DNA of 64,000 bases. Source: Physcomitrium patens. Its lineage: Eukaryota > Streptophyta > Bryopsida > Funariales > Funariaceae. The notes under the pieces were generated by a model. That model had not been told where the DNA came from and made no database searches. It saw nothing but the letters and a program-made list of their open reading frames with translations. Made by a program: the position numbers and the translations under genes. Of the stretch, positions 28,920-44,991 are shown piece after piece. Position 1 is the first letter of the stretch. The number at the start of each line of letters is the position of its first letter. Where the stretch lies: the NCBI RefSeq assembly GCF_000002425.4, contig NC_037260.1, positions 12,891,516 through 12,955,515 on the forward strand. Reading direction: 5' to 3'.

Positions 28920-31683
28920 ACACTGCGCACTGTAGTTCCCACTCGAGAGCTTCGTGGAATTTGTCACTGTCAGATGCTCGATCGTGAGCAACTACTCTTC
29001 CGAAAGCTGCACATTACTTGCGACAAGGTTCCTTGCGAGTCATAAATCATCACCTAGTTCTGCGTAGAATCTGTACAGCAGTGATTCGTAAGAATCGAAG
29101 ATGTTCTGGACGATTGTTTGTCTTCACTCTGACCACTTTTGCATCTTTCGTAGAACATTAATGAGTTTCCCCTTCTTAATCTAGAGTTTAGCAATTCTAA
29201 GGTAATGGTGCTGTAAAAAGTACCAAATGTACACATTTGTTGAGACCCTCACCATGTAAATACAAATTCTCTTGCTTGCGGATTATCACTCTCAGATCGA
29301 TATGCGCGATGTGTCCAATCTGCTCACTCTGTTGGTTAACAGCGTAGGTAAATGTCTCAGTTGTCGCATTTAACTTTTTGAATTTGTTTCAATTGTTGCA
29401 TTTTCAATACTTAGCACAGCCCTAATTTGTGTTAGAATATACTTGGAATATAATTTATATATTAAAATATAGATAAATTTTTCTCTACTTCTAAATTGGT
29501 TGATTTCAAGTAGATTATTTTATATATTTTATTCACTTTGTTGTTTGAAAAAAATTTTAAAAAAATGTATATCTATTAAATAAGTATTTGTTTTTAATAC
29601 TTTGGCATATAATATTTTAAGATAGAATAATTCTTGATTATCAATGTTTTTTTTTTTTTTTGATGCTTTAAGCATTAATAAATTATTACCAGTTAATTAT
29701 TGTGTTTTACTATTAGTTTCAAATTAACAATCTTGTTTAAGCAATGCATTATATATATATATATATAGTGTAAAACTTAGAATACACAAATGCATTGCCT
29801 TTTTTTCTTTTCTTTTCTTTCTTACAACATAGCAATATATTAATTAGATAATAAAAAATTAATACAAAGAAGATCTAGTAAAATATTAAATAAGCATCTT
29901 ATGTTTAAATAATTTAATTAGTATAGCATACTATTGTAAGAAATCATCACAACCACAAGAATATTGAACATAGACAATTACAAAGTACTTGTTGTTGTTG
30001 AAATAATCAATTGCCATAACAAATACATTACTATCACAACTTTATGGCCATACACATAAAATCTTGTTAATATTAAAGATAAAAAATAATATTTTTAGAA
30101 TATATTAATAACAATAATAATAACAACAACCAGAATCACATGATAACTACAACAAGTTATAATACGAAGCAATAATAAATAAATAAAGAGAAAAACAATA
30201 TACTTGATAATATCTTGTATTTGCATAATTAATATAATTCAAATAGCATTACAATTTAAGCATTGCATAACCTATATTGTGCAAAAATCTAATCAATACA
30301 TTGCTATGTTGTAACATGGCTACTTGAAATAAATAAATAAATAAATAAATAAAGGAAGTTGATGAAAAACTAAGACTCATAGACAAAATATATATATATA
30401 TATATATATATGTTTTATAGGATTTTTTTAATAACTAATAAATTTAGCTTAACTATAATGTTTGTGTTTTCTAGATTATGTTAAAAAGACTTCTACTACC
30501 TTAGTAAGGTTGTAAATAAATGAAGATGACATAGACTAGATTGTATAGATATTAAAGCAATACATATGCTTCATTAGTTTTGTACAATTTTTATGCTAAA
30601 ATTCAAAGATATATCACTATATATACAAAGAGGTACCAAAATTTGGCAATTTAAGATCAATTATAATTTCTTAGATATCAAAAATTCTACAATTAAATAA
30701 AGCTATAATTTAAAGTACTTATCAAATACCTAGAAATTAATTCTAATAACAAGTTTCAATATGTAATAACAATTGGGATAAAATATTTAATTACTAAAAG
30801 TCTTTATTTAACTTAAAATAGAAGGCTATGTATTATTATTAAGGACTTGATTGCAAGATCTATTGATTTACAAGTTGAAATTGTCTCAAATATTGGTAAT
30901 TAAACGAATTAGTAAATAAGATACTAATTTCAAAACTTTAAATAAATCTAAGAATCCAATTAGATGCCTTTTTTATACATAAAATTCTAATTATGATTTA
31001 CAATTTTTAGTTTGTTAAAATTTTGAATTTGAGATTTGATATAATTTAAGATTTAGAATTTATTTGAATTCAAATCTTTTAAGTGGGTTGACATTATCAA
31101 AAAAGTGTACTTTTAAGCATTATATTTTGAAACTATAAGATAATTGTGGTGTCATAGATATTTTCCTTCTATGGTCACATGTCTAATACAATCTCAAATA
31201 AGAGCTTACTTAAGACAACAATGAAATCTACATAAGCTTAAGATAAGCAAAACATAATCTACACACTATTATAACACACACAACAAGTTTGCAACTAAGT
31301 CAAAACAATTCCATATCCCTAATCTCTCATGATCTACTCACCAACCTAAAAACAATAAATGAATAAAAATCTGTAAAAATAAAATTATTATAATAATTTA
31401 ATAAAAAAGTTATAACTACAAATATAAGATACACTTTATTATTATAATCAAAATATATGAACACATCAAATGTGAATTATTCTTACAAAATTAATCTTAA
31501 TAATCTTGATTTGAATGGTAACAAAATGAAACATACATAAAAAATGACCCTAAGAAAAAATTCAATCAATCAATTTTTAAATGATTAATTAATTCTTTTA
31601 TAATCATAAATCCATTTTTTTAGCTAATTACCTAGTTCAATTAATTTGAGATGTATAGTTTATTTTTATGAAAGTTCTTATAA

Positions 31684-31722
<39 letters not shown>

Positions 31723-32263
31723 CTTTAAAATTTTGAAAGATTTCATAAGATTCAAGATAATGCCCAAAAAATAAAAAAATAAAAGACCCACACAATCAAA
31801 CAGACTACGACATTAGTTTTATTCATTTAGAAACTAATTACCAATCATTTTCAAATTCTCAATTCACATAGAATTGAAGCCTATTGAAGCTTGAAAAATG
31901 TGAAATTAGAGTCCGAACCAGTCAAAGGAATTTAGAGGTGAGGATTCAACAAGTTTGAGAAGCATAATTCTTATGTTCAAAGAAGCCTGAAAGGTAGAGT
32001 TTTAAGTGTTAAGAAAGTTGAAAAATACAAAGCATGTCTGAAGTAGATTGAGAATGCAAGAATTGCGGATCTAGAAGTTCAGAAACCTTTAAGAGTTCAG
32101 AGTCTAAGATGTTGAGAAGCTTACAATTGAGGGATTTAGGTTTTTAAAAAGTACAAATCTATTGAGTCTACAAAACTTATCGTCGAGATTTTAACAAATT
32201 AAAGAAATCTACGAGGCATACAACCGAGGCTCCAACAAGTTTGAGAAGCTTAGAGTTGGGATT
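28920..32263. other. No gene recognised; AT-rich with microsatellites
   Basis: Contains a poly-T run near 29648, (TA)n near 29749, 30391 and 31687, and (AAAT)n near 30328. 31.9-32.25 kb has loosely repeated purine-rich phrases (AACAAGTTTGAGAAGC occurs twice). No long ORF, tRNA or retroelement domain was seen. Confidence 0.7.
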
Positions 32264-32843
32264 TTAAGTAGTCCTAGAGGGTGCAGGAAGATCTATTAGA
32301 TGTGCACAGAGCTGTGCAGATGATGTCTCCATGACCTTCAAGCTTCCGAGCTCTGCGAGTGTTTTGCAGCGAAAGAGGATCATGGAGACGAGATCTGCAG
32401 ATTCACAGCACTCAGAGACCAAGTCTGAATTGTGAATCAGTTGTTGAAAACCCATCGACAGATTCCCACTACTACCGACACTCCAGAACCATCGGAAACG
32501 GAACAAGGGACCCACATGGGTTCTGCACAAGTCTCAGTTTTTACGAGCAGTTAGCAAGACACGAATCAATAATACAATACCCCAGTTGAATTTACACCTC
32601 GACTCCCCAGCCTGAGTGGCGTCTTTCGTTCCATAGTTAACGGTACCTGTGAAAATCTACTTCTCTTGAAACGTAACAAGTTTCGAAGACTACAATGCGA
32701 GTCACACCTAAATGCGGTCCATGATTCCGAGATCTGAGTGGTAAAGTCACAGCCCCAGCTCTGAAGGTGGGGCAGACAAGTTTGGGAATTAGTGGTGGGG
32801 AAAAAGATTCTACAATCGAGAAGAAGCAGGGGCAAAGCTTCAG
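32264..32843 (-). other. Probable 3' UTR of the BSK gene
   Basis: Base composition is even and unlike the AT-rich DNA to the left, with no coding similarity. It directly follows the BSK stop codon. The 3' end is not determined. Confidence 0.4.
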
Positions 32844-35746
<2,903 letters not shown>

Positions 35747-36315
35747 CCTATACCCCTACCCCCGCCAGCGCGTTACTCGCCCGAATTATCTCACCTCCAA
35801 CACTTCTTTTCTCAAGTCAATCGCTGCTCATTCAAACATGATCAACTGGCAAGTGAGAGCATGTTCCATGAACAAGGATGTGATCTAAATGCCTCATAAG
35901 AAACAGTTAAGGAAATCCATGAACTGGAAGAACTACTAAGCACTCCTGGAAAGGACACATCAAGCAACTAACCGCGGTCGGTCGATTTTCCTCTTGTTGA
36001 ACCTGCAATCGGAGATTCGACAATTCATCCGCAATGCACTCTTCTCCTGCATCCCTCATTCATTTTTCCTTAGAACTCCCAACGCAAAGTACAAGAAGCT
36101 CGCAAGATTACGTCTCTGAAAGGGCAAACGTGTTACTCTTGCTCTAAAATTCCACTGGCCAACCACGAGCAAGACACTTGAAGTGTCTTTGTCGCTCTTC
36201 CTTTTTCTTCTCTGAAAGTTGAATACCCCCTTGACCTATTTCGTGACCTATTGACGTATCCTTGGCAAATCCAACCATTTCATAACAGAAAGAATCTCAG
36301 CTTCTTCTCCCATGT

Positions 36316-36354
<39 letters not shown>

Positions 36355-36742
36355 CACTGCGTTGTCTCTGAACCTGGCTATGTCCAGCACTTGCAATGTT
36401 ACCAAGTCACTGCTAAGGGAGGTTCGTAACACCGACAATGCGTCAACCTGCACAAATTTTTTGAAAATAAAAATAAAAATGGACGAGTACACGGAGCAAA
36501 AAAAAAAAAAAAAAAAAAAAAAAACTACCCAGTTTGTCCATGGGCGCTGTCTTGCTTCGTCCCTACGCGCCCCATCCCCATCCAGTAGGAGATCGCTTGA
36601 ACTCTGAAGCGGCTGCAGCCTTTCCTGTCCCCAGGGCAGAGTTATCCCCAAAACATCGCACAGAACGCCTCAGCCCTTGGGGAAGCGCAGCCACAGCACG
36701 CGTCGTCGAAGCTGGGGAAGAAGACGCAGATGAAAGGGCATG

Positions 36743-36779
<37 letters not shown>

Positions 36780-38340
36780 GCAGTACTGACCCCTGCTTGC
36801 CAAGCTTCCTGACACTCAACACTGCGCTCCACACGTGCAAACCCAGCGCACCTCCAGACACACCTTCCCCCTCAGACCTCCTCAGAGCTTCTCAGAGCTG
36901 GGAGAGAATGGAACCACATATGCCATTCCAAGCGAAACCAAACAAAACACCACAGCTGCCCTTCTCCTCCATAGCCACGGATCTCTGCCATCTGCCCCAA
37001 CCTGCATGTGGGTTTGGCTCCTCTGCTTCGAATCACTTCTCTTCTCTTGGCTTCTCTTCTTCCTCCAACACACAAACCTCATGCACACTGTCTTAGTCCG
37101 GACTAAAACTCCCTCCGACCACACCTTGAGAGATTCGCCCCCACCCCTCCAATGTAAAAAGTGCCCATGCGAGAGGGGGGGAGGGAGGAATCCAGCGAGG
37201 TCACATGCTCGTGGTGCTACAATGCGTGCACTGAACAAACTAACCAACAAGGGTTTAGTGGTCACGAGTTTTCTGCGACAGAGCCCGACACGAAATCACT
37301 TCGTGGTAGCGTCTTTATTCCTAAATAAAGCAAAGTTGACTCTTTGCAATTTTTTTTTTTTTCTTACTGCAGCTTCCGATCACTCTCCTCCCTTCACAGC
37401 TGTCAACACAACCACACAATCCGCAGTAAATTCTGCTCAATTCCAGATAAAAGCCATTCCTTGCACAAGTCCCCACCTTTCTTACTGCGTCGAATGTGAA
37501 CACTCTTCCCATCGGATATGCCAAATGAATTCTCTCTGCCAGGGAGTGTCGGAGCAACGGCACACAATCATGTCCAATTCCCTCTCTCTCAGATTTCCGT
37601 TTCAGTTTCCTTTTATCTGCGAAATTGCGAGTTCCTCATGTGGGGATACATGAAAACGAGGATTAATTGGTGTCATGCTTATCCTTGATTGATGTAGCAT
37701 ACTTTCCACGCCCTAGCTGTTGGGGGGGGGGGGGGGGGGGGCAGTGCAGCTCACAGCTAGGCTGCGTTACCGTTCAAGTTATGGACCCCAGTGACAAAAC
37801 TCACACTCCTCCGCCTCCGCCTCCGCCTCCACCTCCATCTCATCTGCACTGCTCTGCACTGCACTTCACTTCACTGCACTTCACTGCAACAGCATCTTCA
37901 TCCTCCTGATGCTGCTGCTGTTATTGCTGCCGCTGCGACGCAATGGTGACAGAGGTGGTGCAGTAGCAACAGCACCAGTAGTAGTAGCAGTAGCATCTAG
38001 ATGCTATTTTGCCCATCCCCAACATGGAAAGCCACAGCCCTGATGCTTCCACTTTTTTTCTCTGTTTTTTTTTTATTATTATTCTTTTTCGTTTTGTGGG
38101 GTCCATTTGTCAGTTGTCGCCATGGAATGGCACTAACCTCTGCGGCGTTGGGTGATGAGGAAACAGGTTTCCATTGTGGGCATCTCTCAGTGTGTGTGTG
38201 TCTGCGAGGGGGCGTGCATGGGTGCCTGTGTCCGTTCCATGCACTTGAAATTTCTTCTGGCTCATGCACATCCTATGAGTTTATAAAGGTGAATGATTTT
38301 GTGAGTAAAAAGATTCATACAGATATAAGAGTTATTTAGT
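35747..38340 (-). promoter_or_regulatory. BSK upstream region with low-complexity tracts
   Basis: Less AT-rich than surroundings, no convincing coding exon. It has (CT)n at about 36312-36351 and (GA)n at about 36748-36775, an A run at about 36500-36524, a T run near 37351, a run of about 20 G at 37722-37741 and a CCGCCT/CCACCT run at about 37809-37838. GA/CT repeats are common in plant 5' UTRs and promoters, so part is probably BSK 5' leader; start site not identified. Confidence 0.4.
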
Positions 38341-39651
38341 TTTTGCCCACTATGTGTGTTACTTTGGTAGCCTGCAAGTTTTGACACAAATCCTTCACTT
38401 AACAGCAAATACTTTCAAGACGTTCGAAATTGTAACGAAGAAACGTGAGAGTGTTTGGTGTTTATGATTGTTTGTTGTTTTCTTTATAAATGTCATACAA
38501 GTCTTGCAAACTGTTTTGCTATGTAATCAGATTTAACTAACTTGTTTTATTTGGAATTCTCGTGTGCTTACATTTTGAATAAAAAATCTAAAATGTGTGA
38601 TTCAAAAAGCACACTGATTAGATATAGTCTTTTAAACATACTTTTGCATCTTTTTTTTTGTAAAGCAAAAAATTATTACTTTTAAATTTTACAAGTATAT
38701 GTATATATACAAATATATATATTTATATATTTTTTATATTTTTTCTTTGAATTACATTGGTAAATGCATCTCAAGTCATTTTATTTTTAAGATTGTTAAT
38801 TCCAAATAATAATCTACAATAAAATTGCATTAGAAATAAATATCAATTTAAATGTATTTCATTTTAAATTACTTTAGAATTATATGTATTTAAGGATTGT
38901 TTTATTATTTGAATGGATATAGATAGTTACGAATATTTCATTCATTAAGATGTAAAGATTAAGGTAATTTAAAAAAAAAAATGCTTTAATTTTACATTTA
39001 ATATATATCTTATAAAGTGTGTAGTCTTCAATGGCCTCTACATTTGACTTTTTAATGTATGTTTTTATAAAAACATATATCTCATGTCATAAACTATAAT
39101 ACTTTAAAAGACTTTAAATACCAAAAAAATTGTAAAATTAAAAATGTAGATACATTATATATAAATCATTATGCTTAGAAGAATGTACTCAAAACTTAAT
39201 TCTGTAGGAAATTGTTTAAATTAATTAAACTCTATGATTACTTCAAGGATTACCATAATGTTTTTAGCAGTACACGGTGTATACTTTAAAACCTCCAAAA
39301 TAACAAATAAAGTCACCTTGTCTTTTAATTCATGAAAGATAAACTAAGCTCTTTTTTTTTTTCTTTTTTTCTTTTTTTTTTTTTTTTCATTGTCTTTTTA
39401 CAATAAAACCACTACATTATAAATATTACAATTTTATACAACACATATATTCAAATGTCACATTTTATTCAATTCAAAGAAATCCTTGTTAAATATTAGT
39501 ACTACACGTAAATAAAAATATTTAAGATAAATGAAATATACAAAAAAATTATCATAGACAAAGCTAGAAAAATATTTACACTCTTAAAAAGCTAAAAACA
39601 GACCAAATGCAATATCTTTAAAAATACTTGAATAATTTTATTAATATATAA

Positions 39652-39693
<42 letters not shown>

Positions 39694-40118
39694 GTAATTC
39701 TATTGTTAGATAAAACCATATATTATGTTTCTTCATTGACATATAGATATATATGATGTTAAAAAATTATTCAAATACTTACAAAAACATCCTAAAAATA
39801 TTTTTAAAATGATTTAATATTTGTTAATAAAATTCTTGTTCTATTGAAAAATATTTTAAAAACAAATATTTCATTAAATGTAAGATTAATAAAAAATTAA
39901 AATGAACATTGTTTTTTAGTTTTTAATAATTAATTCATCTGTATCTATAAATGTCACTTTTATCTTTTCATTTTTTTTTAACTTGTAAAGATTTTTCAGC
40001 AAAAAACCATATGTCATCATTTATGGACAATCCATTGTTACAAAAATGACATTAAAGGAACTTATTTGCAAGTAAAATTTAATGATGTAAGTAAAATAAA
40101 AGTTTTCTAGCTAACTTA

Positions 40119-40152
<34 letters not shown>

Positions 40153-40310
40153 GAAGACGATCCCGATGATGTTTTGAATATATACACATGTTAGATAACA
40201 TTGCAAACTTAGTTATATTTACAACCAAAATAATAATTTTAGAATTTTTGGTGTAGTCAATAGACTTCATACTTTTTATATATATGAAAAATATGAAGTC
40301 TATTGAGTAT

Positions 40311-40345
<35 letters not shown>

Positions 40346-43250
40346 ATGCAATTTCGTTACAAATTTTTATATTTCAAAATAATATTTATATACCAAGTTA
40401 TGGATATCAATCTATATATTAATTATTTGTTATAAATAAGAATAATACACTTGTACAATCAATGATTATAAATAATCTCAATAAAAAGTTTTGTAGTAAT
40501 ATGTATAATTGAATTGTTTGAATAATGTATACTTTAATATTGTTGAATACACTACTTTTGTATATATATATATATATATATGTATTTTTTATTAAATTAT
40601 AATATATAATACATAGAAGAGCATTGTTTTATAGTCTTCTACTGCTTTGTAATTCTTAATTTTAAGAGTACTATTTTCAGAATGTCATAAAAAAAATCCA
40701 GTGAAGTATTTTCATTTAGATACCGATTCTTTCTTCTAAAATATTTTTAAAATTTTCCATTGTTAGTTATTTATCTAGCATATCCAACTTGTAATATGAA
40801 ATTATGTGTATTTTTTCAATCATTTATATATCTAAGTAATTTTTTAGAATATATCAAAGCTATAATATTTAGAAAAAAAATTCAATCAATATTGTTTTGA
40901 AGATTTTAATTATATAATTTAATACTTAATAGAGTAAATGTAGACACTAAAATTCTCTCTGTTTCAACAAAAAAATTTACTTACATAAATTAAATCAATA
41001 CTTGTTCATAACAATGAAATGTTAGACATTCATGTATACCATTATCAAACACACCGTTTCATGAAAATCAAAGTAGAATGAAGAAATATTTTGCATATAA
41101 GAATATGATTGAAGAAACAACAATTGTAGCATCATTAACCATGTGTTACTTATTGTACTAACAATATCTTGTATTTATTTCAATAAAAAATGTTTTTCTT
41201 TTTAAAGGTTTGCATATGTTTAAAAATAAAAATAATAATACCCACACATGGATGAGAAGTAAAACTCATTTTTTGCTGTCATTTTTGTTTTGCCTTGTTT
41301 AGGTGGGGCAAAACCAAAATTGATATGAAAAGAATGTGAGATTACAAGATAATATCATATGGTAGGAGGACTAATTTTGGTGGTGGTGAATCAAAGTGAC
41401 ATATTGAGTCATCAATATTTAGATGGTATAGGGTTCCAATCTAACCATCCATACAATGCCCTTGGCCTTAGCTCTAAGTTTTAGTCTTAGTGGGACAATA
41501 CAAATATACATATAAAATGTTTATTGAAGTTTTTCAACATTTATTTATAGATGGATAAAGAATAAAATTACCATAGTACCAATATGGAATCTTTTCTAAC
41601 CTAATAATTGTTGAAATAAGTTGTATTCTTCTTTTTATAAATAGACATAGAACAAAATGATTTATTTTTGTATCCTCTATAACAAAACTTCACTTGTTTC
41701 TTTATTTTATTTTATTTTATTACCTAATGTTTAATTAAAAATATTTAAATTATACAACATTTTTTTATATATCTATGAGGGTTCATATTTTTTGAATACT
41801 TTCTTTACCAAGTATTTTTTTATTTTTAGTTTTTTATTTTTCAAATTTTCAATTTATATATATATATATATATGGTAACTTTCTAAATTATATCAAACAA
41901 TGAATTTTGATAATATTTAGTTGTCAATTCAATATGACATAATTGTGCCTGTTTAGCTTTTATTTAAATATTTTTGGTCGATTCACTGTCATAACTTTAA
42001 GATCTTTACACGTACATATATGAATTGATTGTTACGAAACATTAAATTGATGTAAAAGATCCTCCTTTAGATTATATTTTAATTTAAATTGGTACAAATT
42101 ACACCACAATTTAAAAATTAAAATAAATATTATTAAAATATATTTTGATTCGAAATTATTATTACAACTTATTTAAACTAATGTTATACATCGATAAACT
42201 AAAAATGCTACTAAAATATTTAAATCCCTTTGTTGTTATCATTTTGTGTTTCTTAATATTTTTAATGAAAAATTTAAATATCAATAGAATGTAAACCTTC
42301 AAATTTTTCATCATCAATAAATATAAAAGACTGATATGTGCAATAATGGGCAGAGCATACTTAGTTATTTACAGAAAATAACCTACCAAAATACAAAAAT
42401 AAAATACGAGTTCATTTTATAAATTTATATGTTTTATGAAAGACTTGAATTATATACATGTTCTTGCAAATTCTCGTCTACTGTACATATTCAACATGTA
42501 AAACTTTTGAATCAAAATCCAACTTTTGGAAATTTATGCCACAAAACTAATAAGGTATTTCTCAATTATTATAACAAATAACTCTTTGTTTCAGTAGCAT
42601 ACGTGACTAATATTTAGCAAAGTTCAACAATTGAACTCTACCAATTGTAGAAGCTGACAAAAGATGAGCAGGACAATACTACAAGTGGCCAAAAAGTATT
42701 TACAAATGTTGTGATTCGGATGGATACAATCAGAACTTGGGTCTTGATGATATGGCGTCAGTAAATGGACTGTTGCAGTTTGCCAGGCCCGAAGTTGTCC
42801 AATCCTCATAATTTTGTTTGTCTCCTTCACTCTCTTCTCCATCTCATTTTTCACTTTAAAAAATAAATATATAAAACCAAGTGAAAATGAATTATGAAAT
42901 TGTGAACTTCTGTATAAAATTTTAATATTATAGTATTTACAGTCAAGGGAAAAAGTAGAAAATAGAACTATATATATAGATATGTAGTAATTCAAATCCC
43001 AACTCTGAAATCCCTATCAAAAAATGATGAATGGTGGCACAAAAACAATGGTCTTATTTCAGAAACACAAAAGGAATTACAACACAACATCTGCCGCTAC
43101 CAACATGTCAAGTAGCCTCAGCCTTACAATTCGAGGCACCAAAACGGAAACAAAAACTTCGCTAAACATCTCAAGTGCAAACTCTATGTAATACACACTT
43201 CATTGCCAGCTCTATCTCATCGACAATTGCAACATCACCAATGTCTAGAA
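38341..43250. other. No gene recognised; very AT-rich with (TA)n runs
   Basis: No ORF with recognisable similarity. (TA)n near 39657, 40121, 40313, 40561 and 41855, and T-rich tracts near 39350-39388. A 15-bp perfect inverted repeat occurs at 40257-40271 and 40292-40306. Confidence 0.75.
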
Positions 43251-44720
43251 ACAACACTCAAACTTCGCACAACTGCAACAAAAACACACAGAAAACAACA
43301 GAACTCAGCTGGACTTCGAGATGGAAATAGACAAGCACAGATGCACACCGACTGGAGAGGGAATGTGCAAGATTAATGAGGGTGCTATAGAATGCTAAAA
43401 AATTGTGAGGTGTCGATGTCAACAGCAGCTCTGGACGCGAAATGCAAGATGCTTGTAAACTAAAGACCAGTTGGCAGAACACGGGAAGAAGAAGAAAAGG
43501 GAGTGGAGCAAAGCCAGAAGGCTGACATTCCTCCCTCGAAAGAATCCCACATCAATCGTCAGGTTTCAATGCTTGTGGCGCAGGGCAGATGATGATGGTT
43601 ACAATCCAGGAGAGATCCGTGGGTCTGTGAGGCTTTTTGCCTGGCCAACGCGGGGTTTGTGTGTGCGGCTATACTAGCAAACATGGTACTTGCACATTCT
43701 GGCAATCTCTGTGTATCAGTGTACTACCCCACTCCCTTGTCGTGTCGTCGCAGTAGTTGTGATGCACGAGGTTGTGCTTCTCCCTGGTGGAGCTGTAGGG
43801 TCCAAGTCGTCATCTGGAGCTACTCAGTCCCTGAGTAAGATCCAGGTAGGGTTGGTCGCAGGAGTTGCCCAGGAAGTTGATGTCGATTTCCCTGCTGCTA
43901 CTCATTGCAATGTGAGCTGAATCCAGTCAAAAAGCGTCATGCTCTGGAAGCAATCGTCTCAAAGGCCCTCGAATCGTTGTGGATAAGCTCTACTCTCCTT
44001 CTATCTGGAAAGTGCCTTGTCTATTTCGAAACTGCTCGGAATCCCTCGCAGGAATTTGCAGTAACCCCCATGTACAACGACTCCAGCACGGCGATTGCCA
44101 GACACTTTCCTGCAGTCGGTGACACCATGGATTGTACATTTTGCAGCACACACAACGTCCAACTAACTCTATGAACTACACACAAAACCTTCATGGGTGC
44201 GAAGTCTGTATCGAACCTGCTTGAAACACAAGCAAGGCTTACCAGCTCTGAAATGACGCACCAAGATCATGGCACTGGAGCAGTTGTGTTTCAGATTCGT
44301 CGATTCGAGACAGGTTTCTACATGGTGCAAGACCACGGAGATTGTAATGTTCATATGAGTGCTCTAGCGTTACAGTTCCTTATAGGAAAGCAGTACAAAG
44401 GTGGAGCTCGACAATGAAAAAGAGGTCTCTGAGCTGCAGAATCCACTGCAACCATAGTGGCGAGGAAGAAAATCAGTGAGAAGGGTTAATTTTCCACTTG
44501 TTGAATGGTTGTGTAGTTGTGTGGTTGGACTACTTTTTAGCTTGGAATTGTAGTGGAGGTTGTAGTTTACGGCTTTCATATTCCTCCTACATCTGAATTG
44601 ATTGATAGATGGTAGGATCGATCGACCGATCGACTTATGAGGAAACCAATGAAAGATGACAAGCACATTCACAGAGATGCAAATAAGAAATGTTACATAA
44701 TCCTTCAAATTTCTAACAAA
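43251..44720. other. Less AT-rich island, possible unrecognised gene
   Basis: Composition changes sharply to a host-gene-like value. Open frames of 61-112 codons occur on both strands (for example plus 43690-43920, 43905-44174, 44193-44417), none with a domain I recognise or a clear exon chain. It could be a diverged gene, a pseudogene or a non-coding transcript. Confidence 0.3.
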
Positions 44721-44991
44721 AACTTTTCATAAATTGTTTTTTAACATGATGTAGAGGAAATCCTTTTGTCTTTTATTAACACTTCTACATATATAGCATT
44801 TACAACTATCTATCGAAATTAACATACAATAATAAATTATTCTATCTTTTTAAAATCTACTTCTTAACTTTCTTAATAATTATTATGCATCCATAACATT
44901 CCTATTTAATCAAAATTTATATATTCACTACCATAATATCTTTACCTACTTAAATACAATTTTTTTCAAATGTCAACAATTATTGTCCACT

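Noticed and set aside
36251..37653. Overlapping ORFs of 92-272 codons on both strands upstream of BSK
   Set aside because: They consist of translated (CT)n, (GA)n, homopolymer and Ser/Pro-rich low complexity, with no domain or consistent strand.
37722..37741. G20 run as a possible assembly artefact or a telomere-like sequence
   Set aside because: Single pure homopolymer without TTTAGGG repeats; recorded only as low complexity.
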